Source: Candidatus Luteimonas excrementigallinarum
Lineage (GTDB): Bacteria; Pseudomonadota; Gammaproteobacteria; Xanthomonadales; Xanthomonadaceae
Assembly: GCA_019115725.1 (NCBI GenBank)
Contig: DXCY01000060.1
Location: 1-10,480 of the forward strand
Direction of reading: 5' to 3'
DNA: 10,480 bases
Under the pieces are notes generated by a model that did no database searches, was not told where the DNA came from, and saw only the letters and a program-made list of their open reading frames with translations. The position numbers were made by a program, and so were the translations under genes. Position 1 is the first letter of the stretch. Each line of letters begins with the position of its first letter. Positions 1-7,800 of this stretch are shown here, piece after piece.

Positions 1-389
1 ACCGCGCCGCCGCGCTGGGCTGGGACGAGGCGGCAACAAAAAGCCTGGAGCGTGCCCTGGAGACCAGCTGGGATGACACCCTGGCCGAACGCTACGGCAC
101 CCTGCCCACCGGCGACCTGGCACACCGCACCGCCGCCTGCGAACGCTGGCTGACCCGGCACCCGGACAGCGCCGCCCTGGCGCTGGCGCTGTCACGCCTG
201 TGGGCCGCCCAGCAGGATTGGGAGCGCGCCGAGGACTATGCGCGGCGGGCGATCGAGCGCGACCCGCGCGGCGGCGGCTGGGAACAGCTGGGCCATATCC
301 GCACGGCCAGCGGCGACGAGCCCGGCGCCCGCCAGGCCTATGCCAACGCCCTGCGCGCCAGCCGCGGCGAACCCGCCCTCACTTCGTAG
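1..389 (+). CDS. hemY: HemY-like heme biosynthesis protein, C-terminal part (5' end outside window)
   Basis: Only the last 128 or so codons are present (reading frame from base 3, stop TAG at 387-389). The translation has the pattern of the HemY C-terminal TPR region: LERALETSWDDTLAERYG near the left edge, then a helix pair with AACERWLTRHPDSAALALAL, then DWERAEDYARRAIERDP, GGWEQLGHI and ARQAYANALRAS. These are the W/L/G/Y/A/P spacings of tetratricopeptide helices. HemY is an inner-membrane protein with two N-terminal membrane segments and a cytoplasmic or periplasmic TPR part. It is usually encoded with hemC/hemD and is linked to late heme synthesis, although its biochemical role is not settled. 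The membrane segments lie outside the window, so another TPR protein cannot be excluded. The stop codon is part of a GTAG hairpin shared with the convergent thiolase gene. Confidence 0.72.
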   Translation, partial: RAAALGWDEAATKSLERALETSWDDTLAERYGTLPTGDLAHRTAACERWLTRHPDSAALALALSRLWAAQQDWERAEDYARRAIERDPRGGGWEQLGHIRTASGDEPGARQAYANALRASRGEPALTS

Positions 390-405
390 AGCGCGCTCAG
401 CGCTC
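386..405 (+). repeat. GTAG-headed short hairpin, REP/SMAG-like (possibly degenerate)
   Basis: GTAG at 386-389 is followed by an inverted repeat: GAGCGC at 389-394 pairs with GCGCTC at 400-405 around the loop GCTCA. The element supplies the TAG stop of the hemY-like gene and also covers the TGA stop (397-399) and last codons of the convergent thiolase. REP elements of Stenotrophomonas (SMAG) begin with GTAG followed by a stem-loop. Its right arm shares GCGCTCCAG with the perfect copy at 2640-2669, but its left arm lacks CTGG. It may act as a bidirectional transcription stop. A chance hairpin in GC-rich coding ends is the alternative. Confidence 0.5.
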
Positions 406-1674
406 CAGGATCGCCACCACGCCCATGCCACCGGCGGTGCAGATCGAAATCAGCGCGCGGCCGCCGCCCCGCTCCGCCAGCTGCTTGGCAGCGGTGGCCA
501 CCACCCGCGCGCCGGTGGCGGCAAAGGGATGCCCGGCCGCCAGCGACGAGCCCACCGGATTGATCTTTTCCGGATCAATCCGCCCCAGCGGCGCGTCCAG
601 CCCCAGCCGGCTGCGGCAGTAATCCTCGCTTTCCCACGCCCGCAGGGTGCACAGCACCTGGGCGGCGAAAGCCTCGTGGATCTCGTAGATATCAAAGTCC
701 TGCAGGGTCAGCTGGTTACGCGCCAGCATCTCGGCCACGGCCACCGTCGGCGCCATCAGCAGTCCTTCGCCGTGGACGAAATCCACCGCCGAAACATGCG
801 CATCGCGCACCCAGCACAGCGGCGTATGGCCGTGGGCGCGCGCCCACTCGTCGCTGGCCAGCAGGCAGGCGGCCGCGCCATCGGTCAGCGGGGTGGAGTT
901 GGCCGCGGTCAGGGTGCCGCGGCCCGAGGCGCGGTCGAACGCCGGCTTGAGCGTGGCCAGCTTGTCGATCGAGGTGTCCGGGCGCAGGTTGTTGTCGCGC
1001 GCCACCCCGCGGAAGCTCACCACCAGGTCATCGAAGAAGCCGCGCTCGTAGGCCGCGGCCAGCTTGCGGTGCGAGGCCACCGCCAGCTCATCCTGCGAAT
1101 CGCGCGAAATATTCCACTGCTTGGCCATGTCCTCGCAGTGCTCGCCCATCGACTTTCCGGTGCGCGGCTCGGCCACGCCGGGGAAATCCGGCTTGAGCTC
1201 GCGCAGGCGGAAACCCCTGAACGCGGCCAGCTTGTCTTTCGTCGTTTTCGCCGCGGCCGCGGCCAGCAGGCGCCGGCGCAGCTTCTGCCCGTACACGATC
1301 GGCACGTCGGAGGTGGTGTCCGAACCGCCGCCGATACCGGCTTCGATCTGCCCGGTAGCGATCTTGTTGGCCACGGTGATGATGCTGTCCAGCGAGGTGC
1401 CGCAGGCACGCTGCAGGGTGATGCCGGGAGTCAGCGGCGACAGGCCGGAAGACAGGGCCGCCTCGCGCCCCAGGTTCCAGTCGCTGGAGTGCTTGATCAC
1501 CGCACCCATGGCCACCTCGCCCAGCTGCTGGCCATGCAGGCCGAACCGCTCGACCAGCGCGCCCAGCGTCCGCACCGACATGCCCAGGTTGCCTACGTCT
1601 GCATAGGCGGTATTGCGTCGGCAGAAGGGGATACGGACGCCGCCCAGCACGGCGACGGGACGGGTTTGCTGCAT
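397..1674 (-). CDS. Acetyl-CoA acyltransferase / thiolase, FadI-like
   Basis: A 425-residue thiolase: it cleaves 3-ketoacyl-CoA with CoA to give acetyl-CoA plus a shortened acyl-CoA, or condenses two acetyl-CoA, in the cytoplasm. All catalytic motifs are visible: nucleophile Cys91 in QRACGTSLDS, His333 in EIHEAFAAQ, His382 in GHPFAATGAR and the acid/base Cys412 in CTAGGMG. LTAANSTPLTDGAAA lies at about 255-269. Length, the HEAFAAQ and GHPFAATGAR segments and the CTAGGMG ending (FadI has a C-A-A-G-G-L-G type ending) favour the FadI branch of fatty-acid beta-oxidation over short biosynthetic thiolases. No FadJ partner is adjacent. Start: a GTG at 1689 is possible but would overlap the ribosome site; ATG at 1674 has GAGG nine bases upstream. 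It is convergent with the hemY-like gene (stops seven bases apart) and divergent from the gene at 1762. Confidence 0.93.
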   Translation of the reverse strand: MQQTRPVAVLGGVRIPFCRRNTAYADVGNLGMSVRTLGALVERFGLHGQQLGEVAMGAVIKHSSDWNLGREAALSSGLSPLTPGITLQRACGTSLDSIITVANKIATGQIEAGIGGGSDTTSDVPIVYGQKLRRRLLAAAAAKTTKDKLAAFRGFRLRELKPDFPGVAEPRTGKSMGEHCEDMAKQWNISRDSQDELAVASHRKLAAAYERGFFDDLVVSFRGVARDNNLRPDTSIDKLATLKPAFDRASGRGTLTAANSTPLTDGAAACLLASDEWARAHGHTPLCWVRDAHVSAVDFVHGEGLLMAPTVAVAEMLARNQLTLQDFDIYEIHEAFAAQVLCTLRAWESEDYCRSRLGLDAPLGRIDPEKINPVGSSLAAGHPFAATGARVVATAAKQLAERGGGRALISICTAGGMGVVAILER

Positions 1675-1683
1675 CGGGGAGCA

Positions 1684-1687
1684 CCTC
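1684..1687 (-). promoter_or_regulatory. Ribosome binding site deciding the thiolase start
   Basis: GAGG on the minus strand lies nine bases before ATG 1674. The alternative in-frame GTG (1687-1689) overlaps it, so the shorter 425-residue product is preferred. Confidence 0.6.
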
Positions 1688-1706
1688 ACGGCAGAGCCCG
1701 TCGGCC

Positions 1707-1735
1707 TTGACGGGCATAATGTCGGTCATCTTAAC
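1707..1735 (+). promoter_or_regulatory. Weak candidate promoter for the gene at 1762
   Basis: TTGACG (1707-1712, five of six matches to the -35 consensus) is followed after 17 bases by CTTAAC (1730-1735, a poor -10). A better -10-like word, CATAAT at 1715-1720, has no -35 partner at 17 bases. This 87-base gap must hold promoters for both divergent genes; no clear minus-strand promoter was recognised. Confidence 0.22.
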
Positions 1736-1761
1736 GCCGGGCCGGTAGACGGCAAATCGCT

Positions 1762-2643
1762 ATGACCCAATCAGGGCTGAACCCCACCCGCTGCGTCCGC
1801 GGCGCGCTGGCGCTGGAGCGCCTGGCCGACGAGGCGCCGGGCGCGCTGGCGCTGGCCCAGGAGCAGGCCGGCGCGCTGGCAGCGCTGGTCGCCCGCGACC
1901 TGGCTGATTTCACCGCCGACGTAGGCGAGCTGGACCTGTGCATGGTGGCCGCGCACTACGATCCGGCCGAGCTGCTGCGCCCGGGCTGGCCGCTGCATGA
2001 GGAGCTGGCCCAGCTGTCGGCGCGCGCACCCGGCGATGCCGGCGGCCGGGTCATCGCCTTCGGCAGCCACGACGGCAAGCTGCCCGGCGACCTGACGCCC
2101 ACCGCAGCCATGGCCGAAGGCCCGCTGCGCCTGGTGCCGTTCGTGCTGACCGGTCCGGCCGAGGCGGTGGACGCCGTCATTGATACCTTCGAACGCGAGC
2201 TGCTGGAACGCGGCATGGCCGATGCCGGCACCGCGCTGATGGCCCAGGACGCGTTCGGCCTGCGGGTCGAGCACGCCCGCTACCTCACCGTGCATGATCT
2301 GTGCGCGATGACCGCGCTGCAATACGACCACGCCGGTCTGTCGCGGGTATGGCCGATCCTGGAAACCGCGCTGCTGGCACCGGCCGAAGAAGCCTGGCTG
2401 GATGCGCCGCCGGAGCCGCTGCTGCGCTACGTTGACGGCGAGGTGCGCATCGCCATGTTCCCGCCCGACCACTGGCGCCGCCACTATGGCGGCGACGTGC
2501 GCGACGAAGCGCGCCTGGCCCGCGGCTACATGTACTTCGAGGCCCGGCAGCGGCAGATCACCGCCCTGCTCCAGGCCCATGCCATTCCGGTCACCTTCGC
2601 CCACTGCCGCAGCAGCGGAGATCCGCGCGAAGACCTCATGTAG
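1762..2643 (+). CDS. Conserved-looking cytosolic protein of unknown function
   Basis: A 293-residue protein that I do not recognise. It has no signal peptide, membrane segment, Walker motif, helix-turn-helix or metal cluster that I can see. The first 70 residues are Ala/Leu-rich and helical in character. The middle (about 70-130) contains HYDPAELLRPGWPLHEEL, then GGRVIAFGSHDGKLPGDL and a hydrophobic strand LRLVPFVLTG. The part around 180-225 has ARYLTVHDLCAMTALQYDHAG and RVWPILETALLAPAEEAWLD. The last third is rich in Arg/His/Tyr (DHWRRHYGGD, ARGYMYFEARQRQI), ending in CRSSGDPREDLM. Codon use matches the neighbours, and the frame is open on the strand expected from layout (divergent from the thiolase, convergent with sodC), supporting a real gene. 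No clear ribosome site precedes ATG 1762. The TAG stop is part of a GTAG repeat. Function cannot be inferred from context. Confidence 0.8.
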   Translation: MTQSGLNPTRCVRGALALERLADEAPGALALAQEQAGALAALVARDLADFTADVGELDLCMVAAHYDPAELLRPGWPLHEELAQLSARAPGDAGGRVIAFGSHDGKLPGDLTPTAAMAEGPLRLVPFVLTGPAEAVDAVIDTFERELLERGMADAGTALMAQDAFGLRVEHARYLTVHDLCAMTALQYDHAGLSRVWPILETALLAPAEEAWLDAPPEPLLRYVDGEVRIAMFPPDHWRRHYGGDVRDEARLARGYMYFEARQRQITALLQAHAIPVTFAHCRSSGDPREDLM

Positions 2644-2669
2644 CTGGAGCGCGCGAGGCGCGCTCCAGC
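2640..2669 (+). repeat. GTAG-headed perfect hairpin, REP/SMAG-like element
   Basis: GTAG (2640-2643) is followed by a perfect stem: 2643-2654 (GCTGGAGCGCGC) pairs with 2658-2669 (GCGCGCTCCAGC) around a three-base GAG loop. GTAG followed by a stem-loop is the hallmark of SMAG repeats of Stenotrophomonas, thought to be moved by RAYT (REP-associated tyrosine) transposases. The element fills most of the 33-base gap between two convergent genes, provides the TAG stop of the upstream one, and probably ends transcription on both sides. There is no T-tract, so it is not a classic intrinsic terminator. Confidence 0.7.
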
Positions 2670-2676
2670 AGGCGCG

Positions 2677-3294
2677 TCACAACTGTTCGATGACGCCGCA
2701 GGCCAGGCGGGCGCCGGCATCGCCGGTCGGCTGGCTGACGTAATCATCCGCCTGCGCATGCACGATCACCCCCTTGCCGATGATGTCGGCCGCGCCGCCA
2801 TCACCAAGGCTCGCGCCATGCAGCCAGCGGTCCACCTGGGCCACGCCCTGGTCATCGGCCACCAGATTGTCGCTGTCGCCCACGTGGTGCTCGCCCTGGC
2901 CGCTGCGGCCATGCTCGCTGTCACCGGGGTTGAAGTGGCCGCCGGCGCTGGTGGCGTCGGGCGCACTGCAGTCACCGGCCTCGTGCACGTGGAAGCCGTG
3001 CTCGCCGCCAGCCGACAGGCCGGTCACTTCACCGGTGATGTGGATGTTGCCGTCGACCACGGCGAACTGCAGCTCACCGCGGGCCTCGTTGCCTTCGGTG
3101 GGCGAGAGCACGGCGGTGGCCATGCGCGCAGCGGCTTCCATCGGCGCGGGAGCTTGAGCCGGGGCTTCATCAACCGGGGTTTGAACCGGCGCGGGCGCGG
3201 GGGCCACGGCCTCATCCACCGGCTCGGTGGAGGGAGCGCAGGCCGCCAACGCCAGCACGGCGGGGGCCAGGATCAGGGTATGGATCGGTCGCAT
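2677..3294 (-). CDS. sodC: Periplasmic Cu/Zn superoxide dismutase, lipoprotein (SodC)
   Basis: A 205-residue lipoprotein that disproportionates superoxide to hydrogen peroxide and oxygen at the periplasmic face of the envelope. The signal peptide ends in LALAAC with lipidated Cys19. A Pro/Ala-rich linker (about 20-55, containing PVDEA twice) carries the domain away from the membrane. All expected ligands are present: Cu His102, His104 and His179 (IVHA), bridging His120 (GGHFNPG), Zn His128, His137 and Asp140 (EHHVGD), and disulfide Cys109 (GDCSAPDATSAGG) with Cys199 (LACGVI). The usual GDLPNL-type loop reads GDSDNL. Start: an upstream in-frame start at 3363 would put 23 extra residues before the signal; ATG 3294 has GGAG six bases upstream (3301-3304) and gives a proper signal peptide. 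It lies 99 bases downstream of a paralogue lacking the ligands. Confidence 0.95.
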   Translation of the reverse strand: MRPIHTLILAPAVLALAACAPSTEPVDEAVAPAPAPVQTPVDEAPAQAPAPMEAAARMATAVLSPTEGNEARGELQFAVVDGNIHITGEVTGLSAGGEHGFHVHEAGDCSAPDATSAGGHFNPGDSEHGRSGQGEHHVGDSDNLVADDQGVAQVDRWLHGASLGDGGAADIIGKGVIVHAQADDYVSQPTGDAGARLACGVIEQL

Positions 3295-3298
3295 GGAA

Positions 3299-3304
3299 CT
3301 CTCC
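3299..3304 (-). promoter_or_regulatory. Ribosome binding site deciding the sodC start
   Basis: GGAGAG on the minus strand lies four bases (GGAG core six bases) before ATG 3294. It supports initiation at the methionine that begins the lipoprotein signal peptide instead of the longer open frame. Confidence 0.65.
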
Positions 3305-3393
3305 GTACAGTGCAAGGGGCAGTCAGCATACATAGCCTGTACTCCTGACCGCGTGGTGACCATGTAACGGGCCAGGCGCTTGCCTTCCGGAGT

Positions 3394-3939
3394 TCATCCG
3401 CCGGCGAGGATCTCGCCACAGGCCACCCGTGCACTGAACGCCCCCGGCGTCGCCCCCAGCACCAGCAGGGCACGGCCGTTGATGTCGTTGGCGGCGCCGC
3501 CGCCGAGCACCGCGCCGGGAATCCGCAGGTCCACCTGGGCCACGCCGCGCTCATTGGCAAAGATCCGGCCCGGAACACCAGTGACCGCACCGCGCTGGTT
3601 ATCGCCTTCCAGCGGGTCGAAGAACGGGCCCGCGCTGCTGGCATCGGCGGCGCTGCAATCGCCCTTCTCATGCACCTGCAGCCCGTGCGAGCCATGCGGA
3701 ACCAGCCCGCCCACCTCCCCCGTGACCCGAACCGCACCGGCTTCGGCCTGCAGCTGCACCTGGCCGCTGACCAGGCTGCCCGACGCGGAGGCCAGGTTGG
3801 CGGTGGCGGCGGTGAAGGTGCCGGTTTCGGCGAATTCGACCACCTCGGGCACGGCCACCGGCAGCGCGCGCGGCTGGGAGGTGGAAGAACAGGCCGCCAG
3901 CAGGACGGCCACGGCGGAAACAGTCAGCGGGAAACGCAT
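3394..3939 (-). CDS. SodC-like lipoprotein lacking the metal ligands (probable pseudoenzyme)
   Basis: A 181-residue lipoprotein: signal MRFPLTVSAVAVLLAAC with Cys17, then a Cu/Zn SOD fold. The fold is shown by GSHGLQVHEKGDCSAADASSAG (82-104), ERGVAQVDLRIPGAVLGGGAANDI and the C-terminal RVACGEI, which line up with the neighbouring SodC. The disulfide cysteines are kept (Cys95, Cys174). The metal site is not: the first Cu histidine is Gln88 (HGLQVH), the bridging histidine is Phe106 (AGPFFDP), the Zn loop with HG, HH and GD is shortened and has no histidine, and the last Cu histidine is Leu161 (LVLG). Only His90 remains. It cannot be an ordinary SOD; a binding or structural periplasmic role is inferred. 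The start at 3939 is chosen because it begins the lipoprotein signal; the frame is open further upstream and the ribosome site is weak. Confidence 0.9.
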   Translation of the reverse strand: MRFPLTVSAVAVLLAACSSTSQPRALPVAVPEVVEFAETGTFTAATANLASASGSLVSGQVQLQAEAGAVRVTGEVGGLVPHGSHGLQVHEKGDCSAADASSAGPFFDPLEGDNQRGAVTGVPGRIFANERGVAQVDLRIPGAVLGGGAANDINGRALLVLGATPGAFSARVACGEILAGG

Positions 3940-4021
3940 GGCCGGAGATCGCAGTGGAACAGGACCCTGACGATACCGCTTCACCGGCAGGCGCTCCATG
4001 AACGAAGGCCGCCCTGCCCGC

Positions 4022-4765
4022 TCAGCGCGCGCCGGACTGTGCCTGCCACAGCGCATGCAGGATGCGCAGGTCCTCGGCATCCAGCTGCGTACCTTCCATG
4101 CCACGGAAGCGGTGGCGGAAGGCACGGATGGTGGCCTCGGGCGCATCCACCGCATAGCCGATCCGCTCCAGCGCCAGCAGCGGGTCGAAGTCCGCCGGCG
4201 GATCAGTCATCAGCGCCGGCTCCGGCCAGATCCCGAAGCCGGCCTCATGCAGCCGCTGCCACGGGAACAGCGGACCCGGATCGACCTTGCGCGTGGGCGC
4301 CAGGTCCGAGTGGCCGATCACCGCCTCGCGCGGGATGCTCCAGCGCGCGGTCAGGTCTTCCAGCAGCACCAGCAGGCTGTCGATCAGCGGTTCGGTGAAC
4401 GGCTCCACGCCGTTGTTGTCCAGCTCGATGCCGATCGAGAACGAATTGACGTCGGACATGCCGCGCCAGCTCCCGGCTCCCGCGTGCCAGGCCCGGTGCT
4501 CGTCGGCCACCAGCTGGTACAGGCCGCCGTCCTTGCCGATCAGATAATGCGAACTGACCCGCCCGTGGCTGTTGGCGGTGCTCAGGGTGTGCAGGCTCTG
4601 CTCCACCGAGTCCTGCTGGGTGAAGTGGACCACGATCAGCGTCGGCCGGCGCACGTCGTGGTTGGGCGATGGCACCCACTCGGCCATCGGGTTGCGCGGC
4701 GGCGAGTGAGTGCAGGCCGCCAGGGCAAGCGCGCATAGCAGGACAACAGGCAGTTTGCGATTCAT
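4022..4765 (-). CDS. amiD: AmiD-like N-acetylmuramoyl-L-alanine amidase, lipoprotein
   Basis: A 247-residue lipoprotein of the amidase_2 (AmpD/PGRP) fold, cutting the bond between N-acetylmuramic or anhydro-muramic acid and L-alanine in peptidoglycan. The signal peptide ends in LALAAC (Cys18) with Thr next, so outer-membrane sorting is expected. Visible active-site residues are Zn ligands His47 (VVHFT), His152 (GHSD) and Asp162, catalytic Glu115 (IGIELDN) and Lys160 (PTRKVDPGP). The stretch SSHYLIGKDGGLYQLV (71-86) is typical of the fold. The C-terminal 60 residues (DFDPLLALERIGY through ILHALW) fit the small helical peptidoglycan-binding domain of E. coli AmiD (about 276 residues). This anchored form differs from cytosolic AmpD. 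Start ATG 4765 lies 40 bases after the receptor stop; no ribosome site is evident. Confidence 0.92.
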   Translation of the reverse strand: MNRKLPVVLLCALALAACTHSPPRNPMAEWVPSPNHDVRRPTLIVVHFTQQDSVEQSLHTLSTANSHGRVSSHYLIGKDGGLYQLVADEHRAWHAGAGSWRGMSDVNSFSIGIELDNNGVEPFTEPLIDSLLVLLEDLTARWSIPREAVIGHSDLAPTRKVDPGPLFPWQRLHEAGFGIWPEPALMTDPPADFDPLLALERIGYAVDAPEATIRAFRHRFRGMEGTQLDAEDLRILHALWQAQSGAR

Positions 4766-4771
4766 CAGGCC

Positions 4772-4800
4772 ATTGCACAAAGTCGCGGCGCCGATTGCAA
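4772..4800 (-). promoter_or_regulatory. Candidate promoter giving a leaderless amiD transcript
   Basis: On the minus strand TTGCAA (4800-4795) and TGCAAT (4777-4772) are spaced by 17 bases and each match four of six consensus positions. Only six bases separate the -10 word from ATG 4765, so the transcript would begin at or next to the start codon. This fits the absence of a ribosome site, but such weak matches are frequent by chance. Confidence 0.27.
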
Positions 4801-4805
4801 GCGTT

Positions 4806-7800
4806 TCAGAAGCGCGCCCGCAGCCCGATGGTCGCGTTGCGCCCGCCGTGGATATAGATGGCACTGTGGTCACCCAGCTCGCCGCTGGTGGCCAGCGAAC
4901 CCGGGACGATGACGTTGCGATCCTTGTCCAGCAGGTTGCGCACGGTGAAGAACGCCTCCACGCCACGGCCGAACGCATAGCTGCCTGACAGGTTTGTATC
5001 CAGATACTCGGCGAACCAGCTCGGCGTGGTGGAACGGTACTTGTCGTCGGTCCAGACGGTGTTGAGGTACAGCCGCACCGGGCCCTGCTGGTAGGACACC
5101 GAGAACGTCGCCAGCTTGTCGGCCGCGCGCACGATCGGAATGTCGGGGAAGTTGCGCATGAACGACCCGCGCACCGACAGCCCGCTCCACAGGCCCGGAA
5201 GGTAGTCCATGGCGTGGTTGAACTCCAGCTCCCAGCCGTGGATGTTGATGGCATCCCCGCCCACCGTGGTGGTGGTCACGAAGGTGTAGTCGGCGTATTC
5301 CTCGCCGGTGTAGCCGAACTCCTGCGCGGTCATCTCCTCGGCCTGGAACAGGCCCTTGACCCGGTTGCGGTAGTAGTTGAGGCCGATCAGCCCGACCGGC
5401 TCGAAATACCTGACCAGCCGCACCGACAGGTTGTTGGACAGCTCCGGCTCCAGGCCGGGATTGGAGACGGAGATGCGCCGATCGACGTCGTTCACCGACC
5501 ACGCCCCGGTCAGCTGCCCGACCTCGGGCCGGCGGATGGTGCGGCTGTAGCCGACCTGCAGGTCCGTGGCCTCATCCAGGGAGTACTTCAGCGACGCACT
5601 GGGGAAGAAGTGGTCGTACGAGCCCTCGCGCTCAACCCGGGGACGGGTCTGGTACTGGTATTCCAGGCCTTCGACCGTCGTCGCCCGCCCGGTCCCCTCG
5701 TTTACCTCGAACCCGGCGGCCCTCACCTCTTCGGCCGAAAGCGGGTCGGCCTCCAGCGCCAGGGTGCTCGTCCGCTCCCAGCGCAGGCCGGCCCGCGCCG
5801 TCAGCCTGTCACTCAGGTCCGCGGTGCCCATGAAATACAGCGCGCCGGTGTCCTCGCGGAATTCGCGGTTGTTGCCGACGTGGATGGCGTACCACTCCCC
5901 GGGGGAGTCGGTACTGGTCTGCTCCCAGTGGTGCGGGTTCTGCCGGTAGAGTTCGGCCAGCTTGTACTGGCTGGGCAGGTACAGGTCGCGGTGGCCGTTG
6001 AGCGAGGTGAAGCCGATGCCGCTGTCGGCATACGAGGCCTGGCTGGAACTCTGCACCGCGGTCAGCAGTTCGGTCAGGCTGAGCGGGCCAACGTAGCGCA
6101 ACCGGTGCAGGTCACCCTCGTTGCTGTAGTCGAACTCGGCCCGCTTGGCCTTCAGGCCGGTCTTGAAGGTTACCGGCAGCCCGGCGATGTCCTGGTCGAA
6201 GGTCAGGTTCAGCGCGCCACCCATCAGCTTGTGCTCGGCCAGGCCACCGCTGTTGATGCGCATGATGAACGGGTCGGTCGAGGTGAAGGAGGCCGGGTCG
6301 CTCCAGTCGGGGCCGCTGACCTGGCGGATGTCCCAGGGCTGGCCAAGCAGTGTGTCGCCGCGCGATGCGGTGAAGTTGCCGGGCGCGGTCAGGGCGCTGA
6401 CGGTATGGGCCGCGCCCTTCTGGCCATAAGGATCGTAGCGGCTGGTGGAGTCGGACCAGGACAAGTTGCCATCAAGCCGGATGCGCTCGCCCGCGTACTC
6501 GAAGCTCGGGACGATGGTCTTGCCCCTGCCGTCCTTGTAGGTCATCGAGTTGGTGATCGACAGCCCGTTCTCCGTCTCCGGGTGCCGGCTCTGGATGTCG
6601 AACACCGGGTCGCCATCCACGCCGTGCGCGCGCGCTCCGGTAATGAAGTGGTAGTTGGTCGAACCGGCCCAGATCCCGGACCGGTTGAACATCGTGGCCA
6701 GCGACAGGATCAGGTTGTCGGTGGCCCTGAAATCCAGGTTCACCGATGCCGAGGCGCGCATGATCTCGCGCGAAGCCACGTTGGGCTCGATGCCGGTGAT
6801 CGCCAGCGGATCCGGGCTGGCGCCGGTGGGCTGGTAGCTGCGGTTAAGGGTGATCTGCTCCTGTTCCACGTACAGGTTCGATTCGCTCAGGTTGGCGACC
6901 ACCCCCAGCCGGTCGTCGAAGAACACATCCGCGTACTCGAGGCCGAAGTTGGGCAGGAACCGCTTGCTGCCGTAGCCACCTTCGCCAGGACCGGTGCGGC
7001 GCTGCGAGTCCCAAACGTTCGAATGGGTGCTGGCGCCCAGGTGCGCGATGACGCTGCGGCCCTGGCGGTCGAAGGCGCGCTTGGTGCGCACGTTGATCGT
7101 GCCCGCCGGTGCGTTGGCATCGACATCGGCACTGATCGTCTTGGCCACCTCGATCGAGTCGATCCCGCTGAGCGACATCTGTTCGAAGCTGAAGCTGCGC
7201 GACCCGCCGGCACCGGTATTGACGTCCGCCGCCGCCAGGTTCACGCCGTTGACCATGACCTGGGTGTACGCGGGCGGCAACCCGCGCAGCTGCACGTTGC
7301 GCACCGTGCCGTCGCCGGAACTGTCGGTATCCACGCCCGGCATGAACTTCATGAACTCGCCGGGATTGCCCTCGGAGATCTCACCATACGACTCGGCCGA
7401 CAGACTGTTGGTGATGTTCATCGACGCGCGCTGTTCCATGATCGCGCGGGCGTCACCCTGGCGCACGCCGGTCACGACCATCCGGTCCAGGGTGGTATCG
7501 GGACGTTCGCCCGCCGCCGTGCTGTACAGCTCGAAGTCCTCGCGGCGCGACTCGCCGGCGCCAAGCTCCAAGCTGGCGCCCGCCTCGGCGTAGCCGGTGA
7601 AGCTGACCACGATTTCCACCGGGCCGGCCGGCAGGTCGCCGATCCGGTATTCGCCACGGGCTCCGGACCGGACCGTGCGCCGGCCCGTTGCCGTGGTGAC
7701 CTGGATGATGGCGTTGCGCAGGTACTCACCGGTGGCCGGATCGATCACGGTGCCACCCACCGCCCCCTCGCCCTCCGCCTGTTGGCCCTGCACCGGCTGT

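Noticed and set aside
238..1710. 490-codon plus-strand frame opposite the thiolase
   Set aside because: Low-complexity Gly/Arg/Gln-rich shadow; the opposite strand carries all four thiolase catalytic motifs.
1771..2604. 277-codon minus-strand frame opposite the unknown gene
   Set aside because: Gln/Gly/Arg/His-rich shadow composition; the plus-strand frame has the more protein-like composition and fits the GTAG-bounded convergent layout.
3305..3342. GTACAG...CTGTAC inverted repeat upstream of sodC as an operator
   Set aside because: Only six base pairs per arm with a 26-base spacer and no promoter overlap that can be argued; likely chance.
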